This document shows, piece after piece, positions 43,128 to 51,766 of a stretch of DNA of 63,309 nt. The stretch covers positions 20,609 through 83,917 of the forward strand of contig DGCD01000019.1 in assembly GCA_002384935.1 (NCBI GenBank), written 5' to 3'. This DNA comes from Pusillimonas sp. UBA3987. GTDB lineage: Bacteria; Pseudomonadota; Gammaproteobacteria; Burkholderiales; Burkholderiaceae_B. Within the stretch, counting starts at the first letter, position 1, and each line of letters opens with the position of its first letter. The position numbers were made by a program, and so were the translations under genes. Under the pieces are notes generated by a model. It worked only from the letters and a program-made list of their open reading frames with translations. It was not told the origin of the DNA and made no database searches.

Positions 43128-44374
43128 TGCGTGACCCCTTCGTTCACCGCCGCTTCCAGCAGGTCCATTCCGCGTTCAAGTGTCTCTTGTTCGATGGTCA
43201 GCGGCGGGCATACTTTGATCACGCGGCCGTCGGTGCCGCAGGCGCCCACAATCACACGGTGCTTGGCAGCAGCCGCCATAATCTTCTTCGCCACGGCGGG
43301 GCTATGCGTATCCAAACCCTGCATCATGCCGCGACCACGCACTTCAAAATCCAGCTTCTTGTGATTCGCCACCATATTGTTCAGACGGTCTTCCATATAA
43401 CGGCCTTTTTCCTGCACCGATTTCAGAAAACTGTCGGATTCATAATAGGCCAGCGCTTCACTGCCCGCAACAAAAGATAGGTTCTGCCCGCGGAATGTCC
43501 CGGTATGGTCACCTGGCGACCATTGATCAAGGTCGGGGCGAATAAGCAGCAGGCCCATTGGCGTACCAAAGCCACCGATACCTTTGGCGAGGCAGACCAG
43601 GTCCGGATCCAGACCCATATCTTCCCAGCTGAAGAAATCACCCGTGCGACCGTTACCCAATTGAATATCATCAATGATGAATAGCGCGCCGTATTCTTTG
43701 GCCAATGCCTGCAACGCCTGCAGCCACGCTTTACTGGCTACGTTGACACCGCCTTCGGCCTGCACCGTTTCCACCAGAAAAGCAGCGGGCGCCTCAACAC
43801 CACTGGAAGAGTCGGCCAATGTCTGGCGAACCATTTCTAGGGAATCGACGCCGGCCCCTGAATAGCCGTCGAACGGCAGACGCAAGACGTCGTTCAACGA
43901 AACCCCGCTTACATTGCGATAATGCGCGTTACCCGTTACGGCCAATGCGCCCAGCGTCATGCCATGAAAACCATTGGTAAAGGCGGCTACGTTAGAGCGG
44001 CCGGTTACCTTACGTGCCAACTTAAGGGCCGCTTCGACAACGTTGGTTCCGGTTGGGCCGGTGAATTGCAGTTTGTATTCAAGGTTCCGGGGTTTAAGGA
44101 TGATGTCTTCGAAACGTTGCATGAAGCTGCGTTTCGCGGTGGTGTGCAGGTCGAGACTGTGGGTTACTCCGTTTGCCTGCATGTATTCGATGATGGCATC
44201 GCGTTGCCGTTCATTGTTGTGCCCATAATTAAGCACACCGGCGCCGGCAAAAAAATCGATGAATTCATTGCCGTCTTCATCCCATTGGCGCGCATTCAAA
44301 GCTTTATCGAATACGGCCGGATAGGTACGACAGTAGGCTCGGACATTAGACTCGAGGCGTTCAAATACATTCAT
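43124..44374 (-). CDS. doeD: Diaminobutyrate-2-oxoglutarate aminotransferase (DoeD/EctB type)
   Basis: A 416-aa class III PLP aminotransferase. The start at 44374 (MNVFERLESNVR) has AAAGGAGAG upstream. EctB-like features are FIDFFAGAGVLNYGHNN, LQFTGPTGTNVVEAALKLARK, IIDDIQLGNGRTGDFFSWE and the PLP lysine in CLAKGIGGFG. No ectA or ectC lies nearby, and the next gene is doeA-like, so breakdown (DoeD: diaminobutyrate to aspartate semialdehyde) is more likely than ectoine synthesis. DoeB, the deacetylase, is not in the window. Confidence 0.78.
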   Translation of the reverse strand: MNVFERLESNVRAYCRTYPAVFDKALNARQWDEDGNEFIDFFAGAGVLNYGHNNERQRDAIIEYMQANGVTHSLDLHTTAKRSFMQRFEDIILKPRNLEYKLQFTGPTGTNVVEAALKLARKVTGRSNVAAFTNGFHGMTLGALAVTGNAHYRNVSGVSLNDVLRLPFDGYSGAGVDSLEMVRQTLADSSSGVEAPAAFLVETVQAEGGVNVASKAWLQALQALAKEYGALFIIDDIQLGNGRTGDFFSWEDMGLDPDLVCLAKGIGGFGTPMGLLLIRPDLDQWSPGDHTGTFRGQNLSFVAGSEALAYYESDSFLKSVQEKGRYMEDRLNNMVANHKKLDFEVRGRGMMQGLDTHSPAVAKKIMAAAAKHRVIVGACGTDGRVIKVCPPLTIEQETLERGMDLLEAAVNEGVTQ

Positions 44375-44528
44375 TGAAACTCTCCTTTTGTTCAAGTGAG
44401 TTACTGCTTCCTAAAGATGATGGTACCTGAATACGCGTTCGTTTTCCTGCTTAGAAAGGTTTGCGATGTTGGGTAGCACGGGCGCCGCATGCACCGCAGC
44501 GCATAAACGTGAATGCATGAGAGCGCAC

Positions 44529-44552
44529 AAAAAAGGACGCACAAAGGCGTCC
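44529..44552 (-). terminator. Terminator of the VOC/FAA-hydrolase operon
   Basis: On the minus strand, GGACGC (44552-44547) pairs with GCGTCC (44540-44535) across a six-base loop and is followed by T6 (44534-44529). It lies 35 bases after the stop of the leftward VOC gene. The remainder of 44375-44586 holds the doeD leader and nothing else I can see. Confidence 0.8.
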
Positions 44553-44586
44553 ATTCAAAAGTCTGTTTGCTGAAAAGGTGTCTGAC

Positions 44587-45144
44587 CTATTTCAACACTC
44601 GCTTTTCGGCAATTCTTTTGCGTGTTGACTCAATCCACTGCTCGCGTGTTTGAAACCCGGGGCGATTACGCGCCATTTTCTCGGTGCGTGCAATGATTTC
44701 TTCATCGCTTGTATCCAGATCAAGCGGTTCCTTGCAGGGCTGCGCCGAATAAAAGGGGCTGTCGACGTAGACCTCGATGGGGTTGCTTTCAGGATCTTTG
44801 AAATAGATTGACCATGCATTGCCGTGATCAACCTGCCCGATATTCTGAATGCCGGCGCGCTTGGCAAAGTTGTAGTAGGTGCGCAGATCGGCAATCGACT
44901 TCACCAGAAACGACAACTGGTTCACCGGGTTGAATGGCATATTCTCCGGCTTGCCGTCGAAGAGCACGATCTGGTGGTGTATTTCCGGGTCTTGCGACAG
45001 GAAATAGAGGCGGTGCCCGGTTGACGCCACACCTTCATCAATAATCACCAGGCCCAGCTTGTTGCAATAGAAATCCACCATGAGATCGAGATCCACGCAA
45101 TGAATGCCGGCATGCGTAAAGTGCAGAATGGGGGAACTGTTCAT
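44587..45144 (-). CDS. VOC-family protein (extradiol dioxygenase/glyoxalase fold)
   Basis: 185 aa from the ATG at 45144 (GAGGTGG upstream). The beta-alpha-beta modules of the vicinal oxygen chelate fold are visible (FTHAGIHCVDLDLMVDFYCNKLGLVIIDEG and NAWSIYFKDPESNPIEVYVDSPFY). H12 and E125 (in IEVY) are plausible metal ligands. It follows the FAA-hydrolase gene by 37 bases, as ring-cleavage or isomerase pairs often do. The exact reaction cannot be given. Confidence 0.8.
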   Translation of the reverse strand: MNSSPILHFTHAGIHCVDLDLMVDFYCNKLGLVIIDEGVASTGHRLYFLSQDPEIHHQIVLFDGKPENMPFNPVNQLSFLVKSIADLRTYYNFAKRAGIQNIGQVDHGNAWSIYFKDPESNPIEVYVDSPFYSAQPCKEPLDLDTSDEEIIARTEKMARNRPGFQTREQWIESTRKRIAEKRVLK

Positions 45145-45181
45145 AACCACCTCACAAAAATTCAGTCTATTTCGAAAGTGG

Positions 45182-46036
45182 TCACGACTCGTCGGCAACC
45201 GTGTTCGACAACGTGCCTACTTGTGAGATCACCACTTCAAACGTATCGCCAGGCTTTAGAAACACGGGCGGCTTGCGCTTGAAGCCCACACCGCTGGGCG
45301 TACCGGTTGCCAGAATATCACCGGGTTTCCAATCGAGCGCCTTCGATACATAGGAAATCAGATAGGGGATATCAAAGGCCAGCTCCGACAACTTGCCTTC
45401 CTGCATCACTTCGCCGTTCAGCACACCTTTGATTTCCATTTTGCGGTAATCGTCGATCTCATCGGCCGTGACCATCCAGGGCCCCAGACTGCCGGTTTTG
45501 CGAAAGTTCTTGCCCATGCCGTACTGATGGGTGTGAAATTGCCAGTCACGCAAACTGGCGTCGTTAAAGCAGGTGTAGCCGGCCACGTGCGACATGGCTT
45601 GTTCGGGCGCAATATTGGCACCACCTTTGCCGATAACAACCGCAAGTTCCGCCTCAAAGTCGAAATCCTGAGAAGCAATTGGACGAATCAACGGCGCATT
45701 AGCCGCCTGAAGGGTATCGGCAAAGCGATGAAAAATCACGGGATGCTCACCGACCTTGCGACCGGCTTCCGCTGCATGGGCAACGTAGTTAATGCCCACG
45801 CAAATAATTTTGCTGGGTGCAGGGATGACCGGTTCCAGCGTTACATCATCAAGATCGAATTCAGGCGACTGCTTCGCCACATAACTCTTCGCTTCGGCAA
45901 CGGATTTTTCATTGGAAACCAATTCAGCCAAGTGGCCCACACCGGCTATTTTGTCCGTTAAATCAACCACTTTGTTATTGTCGAGAACGGCACCAAACCC
46001 AGGTTTTCCAGCTTTAATGTAAGAAACAAATTTCAT
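45182..46036 (-). CDS. Fumarylacetoacetate hydrolase-family protein
   Basis: A 284-aa protein with the FAH C-terminal fold: VGINYVAHAAEAG, the metal-binding EAELAVVIGKGG, TCFNDASLRDWQ and TGTPSGVGFKRKPPVFLKPGD. Family members are acylpyruvate or 2-hydroxyhepta-2,4-dienedioate hydrolases/isomerases or ureidoglycolate lyases. Paired with the VOC gene it suggests late steps of an aromatic (meta-cleavage) pathway. First gene of a two-gene leftward operon. Confidence 0.88.
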   Translation of the reverse strand: MKFVSYIKAGKPGFGAVLDNNKVVDLTDKIAGVGHLAELVSNEKSVAEAKSYVAKQSPEFDLDDVTLEPVIPAPSKIICVGINYVAHAAEAGRKVGEHPVIFHRFADTLQAANAPLIRPIASQDFDFEAELAVVIGKGGANIAPEQAMSHVAGYTCFNDASLRDWQFHTHQYGMGKNFRKTGSLGPWMVTADEIDDYRKMEIKGVLNGEVMQEGKLSELAFDIPYLISYVSKALDWKPGDILATGTPSGVGFKRKPPVFLKPGDTFEVVISQVGTLSNTVADES

Positions 46037-46284
46037 TGTTAGCCCCTTTTTTATGCATAAAGTGATTTTACTGCACTATAGCAAACAATGTGCATGATGG
46101 AATACCCCTACACGTCGTAACCAGGGTGAGGAAATAGAACGGGTGAGGCAAGGCACGAAGAGAACCGCACCTTGGGAATGAGTCGGTTGCTATATCAGCG
46201 AGAGCAGAAACAACATGGGCGTTATTAGCAACCGCCATCTTCTTTGGAGCGGAATGCGGGCGACAACCTGTTTATTTCTAATTG

Positions 46285-46380
46285 TTCACGTGTACCCGAC
46301 ACCCGCTTTACAATACTGCTGGCAAAAATAACATTCCAGCACGAGCCGGAAACCGTCGCGGTTCCCTTTTTTTGTTTTTA
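46285..46380 (+). ncRNA. Candidate small RNA with own promoter and terminator
   Basis: A promoter-like pair (TTCACG at 46285-46290, TACAAT at 46309-46314, 18 bases apart) is followed by a small hairpin (GCTGG...CCAGC). A terminator hairpin then follows (GGAAACCG-TCG-CGGTTCC) with a T7 run and further Ts to 46380. All neighbouring genes within 4 kb to the left read leftward, so this rightward terminator has no protein gene to serve. The predicted RNA would be about 55-60 bases. It lies in a 367-base space between FAA-hydrolase and regulator genes; the rest of that space shows nothing. Confidence 0.4.
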
Positions 46381-46403
46381 ATGTTAAACCAGTTAACGTT
46401 TAA

Positions 46404-46772
46404 CTAGTATTCTTTTGCGGCTTGGACAAGGCACTTTGAAAGCTTGTCGAAATGCAGCAATGCGGCCTGAGTTAACGTAATTTGCTTGCGACGGGAGTCT
46501 TCCGTGTCGGTAAGCATGATCCAACCCTTTGCCCGCATGGACTTCAGGCGATTATGTATCGTTGCGGGTGAACCCAGTTCGGAATATGCCATCATGTCGC
46601 GTACCGACAGGCGGCTGGCTTCTTTGGTTGCAAAGGCAACCAAACTTAAAATGCGCTCTTCCAACGGGTCGAGCGCAGGCAATGACGGCAAGCCACGCAG
46701 CGATTCGGCCAACTGAAGAAAACGCATGTAAATGTCGGCGGGGCGGGTTTTGTCTTTCATTTGAAATGCCAT
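46404..46772 (-). CDS. MarR-like winged-helix regulator
   Basis: A 122-aa protein with a winged helix: ILSLVAFATKEASRLSVRDMMAYSELGSPATIHNRLKSMRAKGWIMLTDTEDSRRKQITLTQ, the wing containing DSRRK as in MarR proteins. It is short at its N-terminus for MarR. Divergent from the membrane-protein gene at 46852. In the space between, CTTGCTA (46796-46802) and TAGCAAG (46819-46825) form an inverted repeat that could be an operator. No clear Shine-Dalgarno. Confidence 0.75.
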   Translation of the reverse strand: MAFQMKDKTRPADIYMRFLQLAESLRGLPSLPALDPLEERILSLVAFATKEASRLSVRDMMAYSELGSPATIHNRLKSMRAKGWIMLTDTEDSRRKQITLTQAALLHFDKLSKCLVQAAKEY

Positions 46773-46851
46773 TAGAGAGTTCGTTAGTGATAAATCTTGC
46801 TATGAACGCAGCTGATGTTAGCAAGCACCTATTTGTAGGACAATAATTTAA

Positions 46852-47412
46852 ATGTCACAAATAGTATTACAGCTATTAATGATTGCGCTTTCAAGCGTAT
46901 TTTTCCTGATTTTGTGGCACGTTAACGGCTGGCTGTTCAACCAGCTTGAATGGATTGTGGGCGTACACTGGATCTACCTGCCGGCCGGCGCCCGTTTGTT
47001 ATGCGTACTGTTATTCCGCACTCCCGGCGCCATCGGCGTGGGGCTGGGTTCATGGCTGGCGGGTACATACCATCTTGCAAATTCAGACCCAGTATACACT
47101 TTAATAATCAGCTTTTTGTCTGCTTTTTCGCCTTACCTCGTCTATTTAACACTAAATATCCGTCATAACTTCAGTGCTTCGCTTGCCGGGCTAACCCCCG
47201 TTTTATTACTGCAATGCTGCTTCCTTTTAAGCATTATCAGCGCTTGTCTGCACCATGTGTGGTTTGTTTTTTATGGTCATGCCGACACCTCCTGGCATAG
47301 CCTTCTGGTGATGGCCATGGGCGATTTCATCGGTGCAATACTTTTGTTATATTTTGTAAAGATTCTACTGGCAATGCTACGAAAATCAGCATTAAAGCCA
47401 AAACAATACTAA
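46852..47412 (+). CDS. Integral membrane protein, unknown
   Basis: A 186-aa protein with about five hydrophobic segments and the phrase LPAGARLLCVLLFRTPGAIGVGLGSWLAG, reminiscent of MASE1-like sensory membrane domains. No soluble domain is attached. It is convergent with, and overlaps by four bases, the histidine kinase gene. A sensory role is only suggested by neighbours. Confidence 0.7.
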   Translation: MSQIVLQLLMIALSSVFFLILWHVNGWLFNQLEWIVGVHWIYLPAGARLLCVLLFRTPGAIGVGLGSWLAGTYHLANSDPVYTLIISFLSAFSPYLVYLTLNIRHNFSASLAGLTPVLLLQCCFLLSIISACLHHVWFVFYGHADTSWHSLLVMAMGDFIGAILLLYFVKILLAMLRKSALKPKQY

Positions 47413-48938
47413 GCGGCAGACCGCCCCAGGCTGATTAAAGCCGGTAAAAACAAACGAACTGTTGTTCCTTTATTCACAATGGAATTAATACGAACCTGGC
47501 CGCCCGACTGACGCACAAACCCGTACACCATCGCCAGGCCCAGGCCTGTACCCTTGCCCCGCTCTTTCGTCGTGAAAAAGGGCTCGAACACTCGTTCAAT
47601 ATCTTCCGGCGCAATACCGCCGCCCGAATCCTCAACCGAGATTTCAATATAGGCGCCTGCGGGTAATTCAAGTGCCTGAGCTTTTGTCACATCGAACCAA
47701 TGATTTTGGGTACGAATTGATAAATAGCCGCTGCCATTCATGGCATCACGTGCATTAATGGCCAGATTCAACAAAGCACTTTCAAGCTGCACGGGATCAA
47801 CATGAATTCGATACGAAGTGTCGTCGCACACCAGCGTCACGCGAATCTGCTCACCCAGCGTGCGTTGCAAAAACGGTTTGTTCTGCTGGAGCAGTTCATT
47901 AATATTGATAACCTTTGGCGCTAATGGTTGTTTGCGGGCAAATGCCAGTAAAGCCTGGGTTAAGTCAGCACCACGCTGTGCTGCCTTCAACACCATGCTG
48001 GCCAGTGCCTTTTTGTAATTATCGTCGGCCAAATCCTCTTCCAGCAATTCGGCATTGCCCAGAATAACGGTTAACAGGTTGTTGAAATCGTGTGCGATGC
48101 CGCCGGTCAGTTGACCCAAGGCATCCATACGTTGCGCCTGTAATAATTGTTCTTCAAGGGCCAGGCGCTGGGTAATATCACTGAAACTCACCACGGCGCC
48201 GTTCACGATGCCATTGGCATCCATTGTGGGAGACACAACATATTCCACGGCAAAAGCTTTGCCGTCTTTGCGAAAGAAATAATCCTGATCAATACGCCGG
48301 ACACGGCCATCGCGTAGTGTTTTGTATATTGGGCAATCCGTAATCGGGTAGAGAGCACCGTCTTTTCGATGATGATGCACCAATGCATGAGCCTGCCTGC
48401 CCAGCATTTCCTCTGAGGTATAACCCAGCATTCTGGACGCGGCCGCATTCACAAACATTAATCGGCCTTCCCGGTCGATACCATGAATGCCCTCGGCAAT
48501 TGCCTGAAGAATCACGGCCGACTGATGCTGCATTTGCGCCAGTTTCAGCTCAACGGTCTTTCGACGTGTGATATCCGTAATATAGCCTTCGAGAGCCGAA
48601 ATGCCGCCGCTTTTATCGAATAATGCGTGTCCCTGTTCCCATACCCATCGAATCTCGCCATCCGCCCGGCATATTCGATATTCCACGGTGAAGTGACCAT
48701 CGGTTTCAATACCCAGCTGAACTCTCTCATTGACCAGGTCAATATCATCTGAAAAAACCAGGTCGGCAAAAGCAACCACCTGGTTGTTAATCAGGTCTTG
48801 CGCACGATAACCGGTTAGCGGTTCAACCCCTTCGCTGATAAACAACATCGTCCAGTTTGCATCGTTGCAACAGCGATAAACCATACCCGGCAAATTGGCC
48901 AGAAGCCTGCGAAAATCAGTGATGGAATCGCCATTCAT
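47409..48938 (-). CDS. PAS-PAS sensor histidine kinase (soluble)
   Basis: About 509 aa from the ATG at 48938, which has GGAAGCTGG upstream. Two PAS domains come first (LPGMVYRCC...DITRRK; ILQAIAEGIHGIDREG...DITQRLALEEQ). A HisKA domain with GGIAHDFNNLLTVILGN follows, then HATPase boxes (INARDAMN, VEDSGGGIAPED, GKGTGLGLAMVYG). No receiver or membrane segment. It begins inside the end of the GGDEF gene (23-base overlap), so the two are co-translated. No response regulator is adjacent. Confidence 0.9.
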   Translation of the reverse strand: MNGDSITDFRRLLANLPGMVYRCCNDANWTMLFISEGVEPLTGYRAQDLINNQVVAFADLVFSDDIDLVNERVQLGIETDGHFTVEYRICRADGEIRWVWEQGHALFDKSGGISALEGYITDITRRKTVELKLAQMQHQSAVILQAIAEGIHGIDREGRLMFVNAAASRMLGYTSEEMLGRQAHALVHHHRKDGALYPITDCPIYKTLRDGRVRRIDQDYFFRKDGKAFAVEYVVSPTMDANGIVNGAVVSFSDITQRLALEEQLLQAQRMDALGQLTGGIAHDFNNLLTVILGNAELLEEDLADDNYKKALASMVLKAAQRGADLTQALLAFARKQPLAPKVININELLQQNKPFLQRTLGEQIRVTLVCDDTSYRIHVDPVQLESALLNLAINARDAMNGSGYLSIRTQNHWFDVTKAQALELPAGAYIEISVEDSGGGIAPEDIERVFEPFFTTKERGKGTGLGLAMVYGFVRQSGGQVRINSIVNKGTTVRLFLPALISLGRSAA

Positions 48939-50811
48939 TTTTTCCAGCTTCCTTGGCGTTATACATGGCACGATCGGCTTTGTTCAACAAATCGTCTGAG
49001 GTGTCGGCGTCTTCAGGGCAAAATGCAATCCCCATACTGGCAGATATCCGTACCGTAGCAGACTTAAGTTGAATCGGTTGCAGCAAAACAGATGAAACTT
49101 TGCGCAAAACTGTAATCACATCAGATTTTTGAGCAACATCGCCTAATATCAGGGTGAATTCGTCCCCACCCAAACGGGCTACGGTGTCGCTGGCGCGCAC
49201 AGCACTTTTCAGTCGGTCAGTTACAACAACAAGCGCTTCATCGCCGGCCTGATGCCCATATGAATCATTGATTTCCTTGAACTCGTCAAGATCGATAAAC
49301 ACCAGCGCAAAACCGTTCCCATAACGCTGTGTACGGCGAATTTCATGCTCCAGCCGATCAAAAAACATACGCCGATTTGGCAATCCGGTTAAGGCATCAA
49401 AATTGGCCTGGCGCCAGATAATCTCTTCTGATGCTTTCATATGGGAAATATCGGTAATCGTGCCGATCATCCTGCTTGGATGACCGTTGATATCGTATTC
49501 AACCGTCATGCCGCGCGCAAGAAACCATTTCCAGTTTTCATCTTTGCATTTCAGGCGGTACTCAACGTTGTAATATAAGTTCAGCCCATTAAGGTAATCG
49601 TCCAGCGCTTGGGTCACCCTTGCATATTCATCGGGATGCAAACGGCTTTTCCATTCATCAATTGACGCACCCAGCTCATCGGGCCGATATCCCAGCAAGG
49701 CTTTCCATTGCGCCGAAACACGAAAGGTTTGATTCGGAATGTCGTAATCCCACATGCCGTCGCCTGATCCCTCAAGCGCGAACTTCCATTTCTGTTCACT
49801 TAGCGTCAGTTTTCGGTTAACACGCTTTATATGGCGCAACGCGGCAGTGCGCCCAACGAGTAACCAGGATAAAACCGTGAGAAATAGTGTGGCGGTGATT
49901 CCGAATAAAGCCACCCACCATCGGGTTCTGGGTAAATACCGCTTTTCGAAGTTTACCGTCGAGACCGTTTTTATTGTCCAGATCCGGCTAAACGCCTCTA
50001 CCGTGCGAAACGCATCCTGAACACGCTTGGTTGGGTCGAGTTTCGGATGCGATGACCCAACGGCGCCATATATTTGTACTGGCCGAGCCGGGTCGGTAAT
50101 GTCAAAAATCTGGTGATTTAAATTGACTTGCTCTGACAATAGCACCGAGGCCATGCTTTCACGCATATTGAATGCCAGATAAGCCCAGCCCAGAAGTCGC
50201 CGGCTGTCATTGTTCTCCCGATAGCTGAGCAAGCTCTGAAATATCGGCATATAGAATAAGTAGCCATTGGAAGCCGTATTGTCTGGCTTATTCTGGAACA
50301 AGCGCAACGGGTCAGACAGTACGGCGCGATCGGTCACCATGGCTTCAATCATTGCGTGCTTGCGCGGCGCGCTTTCAAAAGCATTGCGCCCCACCACATT
50401 CAAATTCTCGGGGGTGGGGGGGAAAATGTAAACAATCGGCGCCTGGTCGGCCGTTCTGAAAAAAGCCGCATAGCCCGACGCAAGGACGCCCGGATTACTT
50501 TTCTGTAAGTGCAAGGTATCAACAAATGCGTTGAACTCTTCCTGGTCGACCAAAGCCGACGCGGCAAACAAGGCCCGGATGGCTTCAAGCTGTTTTTCAA
50601 AATTCTCAAGTTGCCGCAGGAAACGCTCGACGGCCAAATCTGCTTCGATCAGGAACAGACGATTCAATTCATTGTGCGCCTGGGTATTGAAAAAAGTCCA
50701 AAATTTATAAGTTAGAGCAAAGCCCAGCACAATTACCGCAACAGATGCGGTAATTGGATGCAACCTCAATCGCAAACAAGGCTTGCGCAACAACTGAAAC
50801 CAACCCGACAT
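48916..50811 (-). CDS. CHASE-PAS-GGDEF membrane diguanylate cyclase
   Basis: A 631-aa protein. The first membrane helix is at about 20-40, a periplasmic CHASE-type domain at about 45-290, a second helix at about 300-320, PAS/PAC at about 340-460 (EQKWKFALEGSGDGMWDYDI...GTITDISHMKAS), and GGDEF at about 470-631. The active site RLGGDEFTLIL is canonical, and RASD five residues before it is an intact inhibitory I-site. No EAL domain. It should make c-di-GMP in response to an external ligand. Overlaps the histidine kinase gene. Confidence 0.92.
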   Translation of the reverse strand: MSGWFQLLRKPCLRLRLHPITASVAVIVLGFALTYKFWTFFNTQAHNELNRLFLIEADLAVERFLRQLENFEKQLEAIRALFAASALVDQEEFNAFVDTLHLQKSNPGVLASGYAAFFRTADQAPIVYIFPPTPENLNVVGRNAFESAPRKHAMIEAMVTDRAVLSDPLRLFQNKPDNTASNGYLFYMPIFQSLLSYRENNDSRRLLGWAYLAFNMRESMASVLLSEQVNLNHQIFDITDPARPVQIYGAVGSSHPKLDPTKRVQDAFRTVEAFSRIWTIKTVSTVNFEKRYLPRTRWWVALFGITATLFLTVLSWLLVGRTAALRHIKRVNRKLTLSEQKWKFALEGSGDGMWDYDIPNQTFRVSAQWKALLGYRPDELGASIDEWKSRLHPDEYARVTQALDDYLNGLNLYYNVEYRLKCKDENWKWFLARGMTVEYDINGHPSRMIGTITDISHMKASEEIIWRQANFDALTGLPNRRMFFDRLEHEIRRTQRYGNGFALVFIDLDEFKEINDSYGHQAGDEALVVVTDRLKSAVRASDTVARLGGDEFTLILGDVAQKSDVITVLRKVSSVLLQPIQLKSATVRISASMGIAFCPEDADTSDDLLNKADRAMYNAKEAGKNEWRFHH

Positions 50812-50919
50812 TTGTATTTATTTGTAAGAGAACCTTATTAACATTGAATTCTGTTCCAACGGAAAAAGCAATAGCCTTTTTCCTCAGGGTTGGCCCCAAT
50901 TTATTTATATTTTATAAAT

Positions 50920-50934
50920 ATTATGATTCATAAT
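50920..50934. promoter_or_regulatory. Candidate MarR operator before the acyl-CoA operon
   Basis: ATTATGATTCATAAT is a perfect palindrome with a single central base, 41 bases before the enoyl-CoA hydratase start and between divergent genes. The operon it precedes ends with a MarR gene (53563), so autoregulation through this site is plausible. Confidence 0.5.
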
Positions 50935-50975
50935 TATTAACCTGATAACCTATTCTTTTTCGCAGGACACGCCCC

Positions 50976-51761
50976 ATGACTTCTACAAAACAATACAAAT
51001 TGCTGTCCGTCAAAATGCTGGACAACATCGCCCTGGTTACATTAACGCGTCCAGCCAAACGCAACGCAATCAATCTTGATCTGGTCAGTGAACTGAATCA
51101 ATGTTTTCAATCTTTTTCGGAAAATGTAAAAGCCATTATCCTGAATAGCGAAGGCGACCACTTTTGTGCCGGCCTGGATCTTTCCGAAGTTCGTGAACAT
51201 ACGGTACCGCAATCTGTGATGCATTCACGCATGTGGCATGAGGCGTTCAACCATATTCAATTTGGCCAGGCACCTGTTATTGCGGTTATGCACGGCGCTG
51301 TTGTGGGTGGTGGGCTTGAACTGGCTTCTGCAACTCATATTCGTATTGCCGAATCCACGGCTTTCTATGCACTGCCGGAAGGAAAGCGCGGCTTATTCGT
51401 GGGCGGTGGCGGATCGGTGCGAATTTCCCGGCTTATCGGTGTGAACCGCATGACCGACCTCATGTTAACCGGCCGCGTACTGAATGCCGAGGAAGGTCAG
51501 CAAATTGGCGTGTCAACGTATCTGACTGAACCGGGAAAAGGGCTGGATAAAGCCCTGGAGCTGGCAAAAGGTATCGCCAGTAACGCGGAAATGACCAATT
51601 ACGCCGTCATGCATATGCTGCCGCGTATCGCCGACCAGAATATTCAGGATGGTCTGGCAACGGAGTCGTTGATGGCAGCCGTAGCACAAACCGATCCGGC
51701 AACAAGACGCTTGCTGGCGGAATTTCTGGACCAGAAAAAGAATAAAGTCCAAAGGAGTTAA
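50976..51761 (+). CDS. Enoyl-CoA hydratase/isomerase (crotonase) family
   Basis: A 261-aa crotonase-fold protein. Oxyanion-hole segments are HFCAGLDLSE and HGAVVGGGLELASAT; the catalytic glutamate position is near PEGKRGLFVGGGG. It acts on acyl-CoA substrates in beta-oxidation or a related degradation route. First gene of an operon with an acyl-CoA dehydrogenase (five bases on) and a MarR regulator. Confidence 0.88.
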   Translation: MTSTKQYKLLSVKMLDNIALVTLTRPAKRNAINLDLVSELNQCFQSFSENVKAIILNSEGDHFCAGLDLSEVREHTVPQSVMHSRMWHEAFNHIQFGQAPVIAVMHGAVVGGGLELASATHIRIAESTAFYALPEGKRGLFVGGGGSVRISRLIGVNRMTDLMLTGRVLNAEEGQQIGVSTYLTEPGKGLDKALELAKGIASNAEMTNYAVMHMLPRIADQNIQDGLATESLMAAVAQTDPATRRLLAEFLDQKKNKVQRS

Positions 51762-51766
51762 GCCTT

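Noticed and set aside
43124..44374. Aminotransferase as EctB of ectoine biosynthesis
   Set aside because: No ectA, ectC or ectD is adjacent, whereas an ectoine-hydrolase-like gene is coupled to it, so degradation fits better. The enzyme chemistry itself would be the same.
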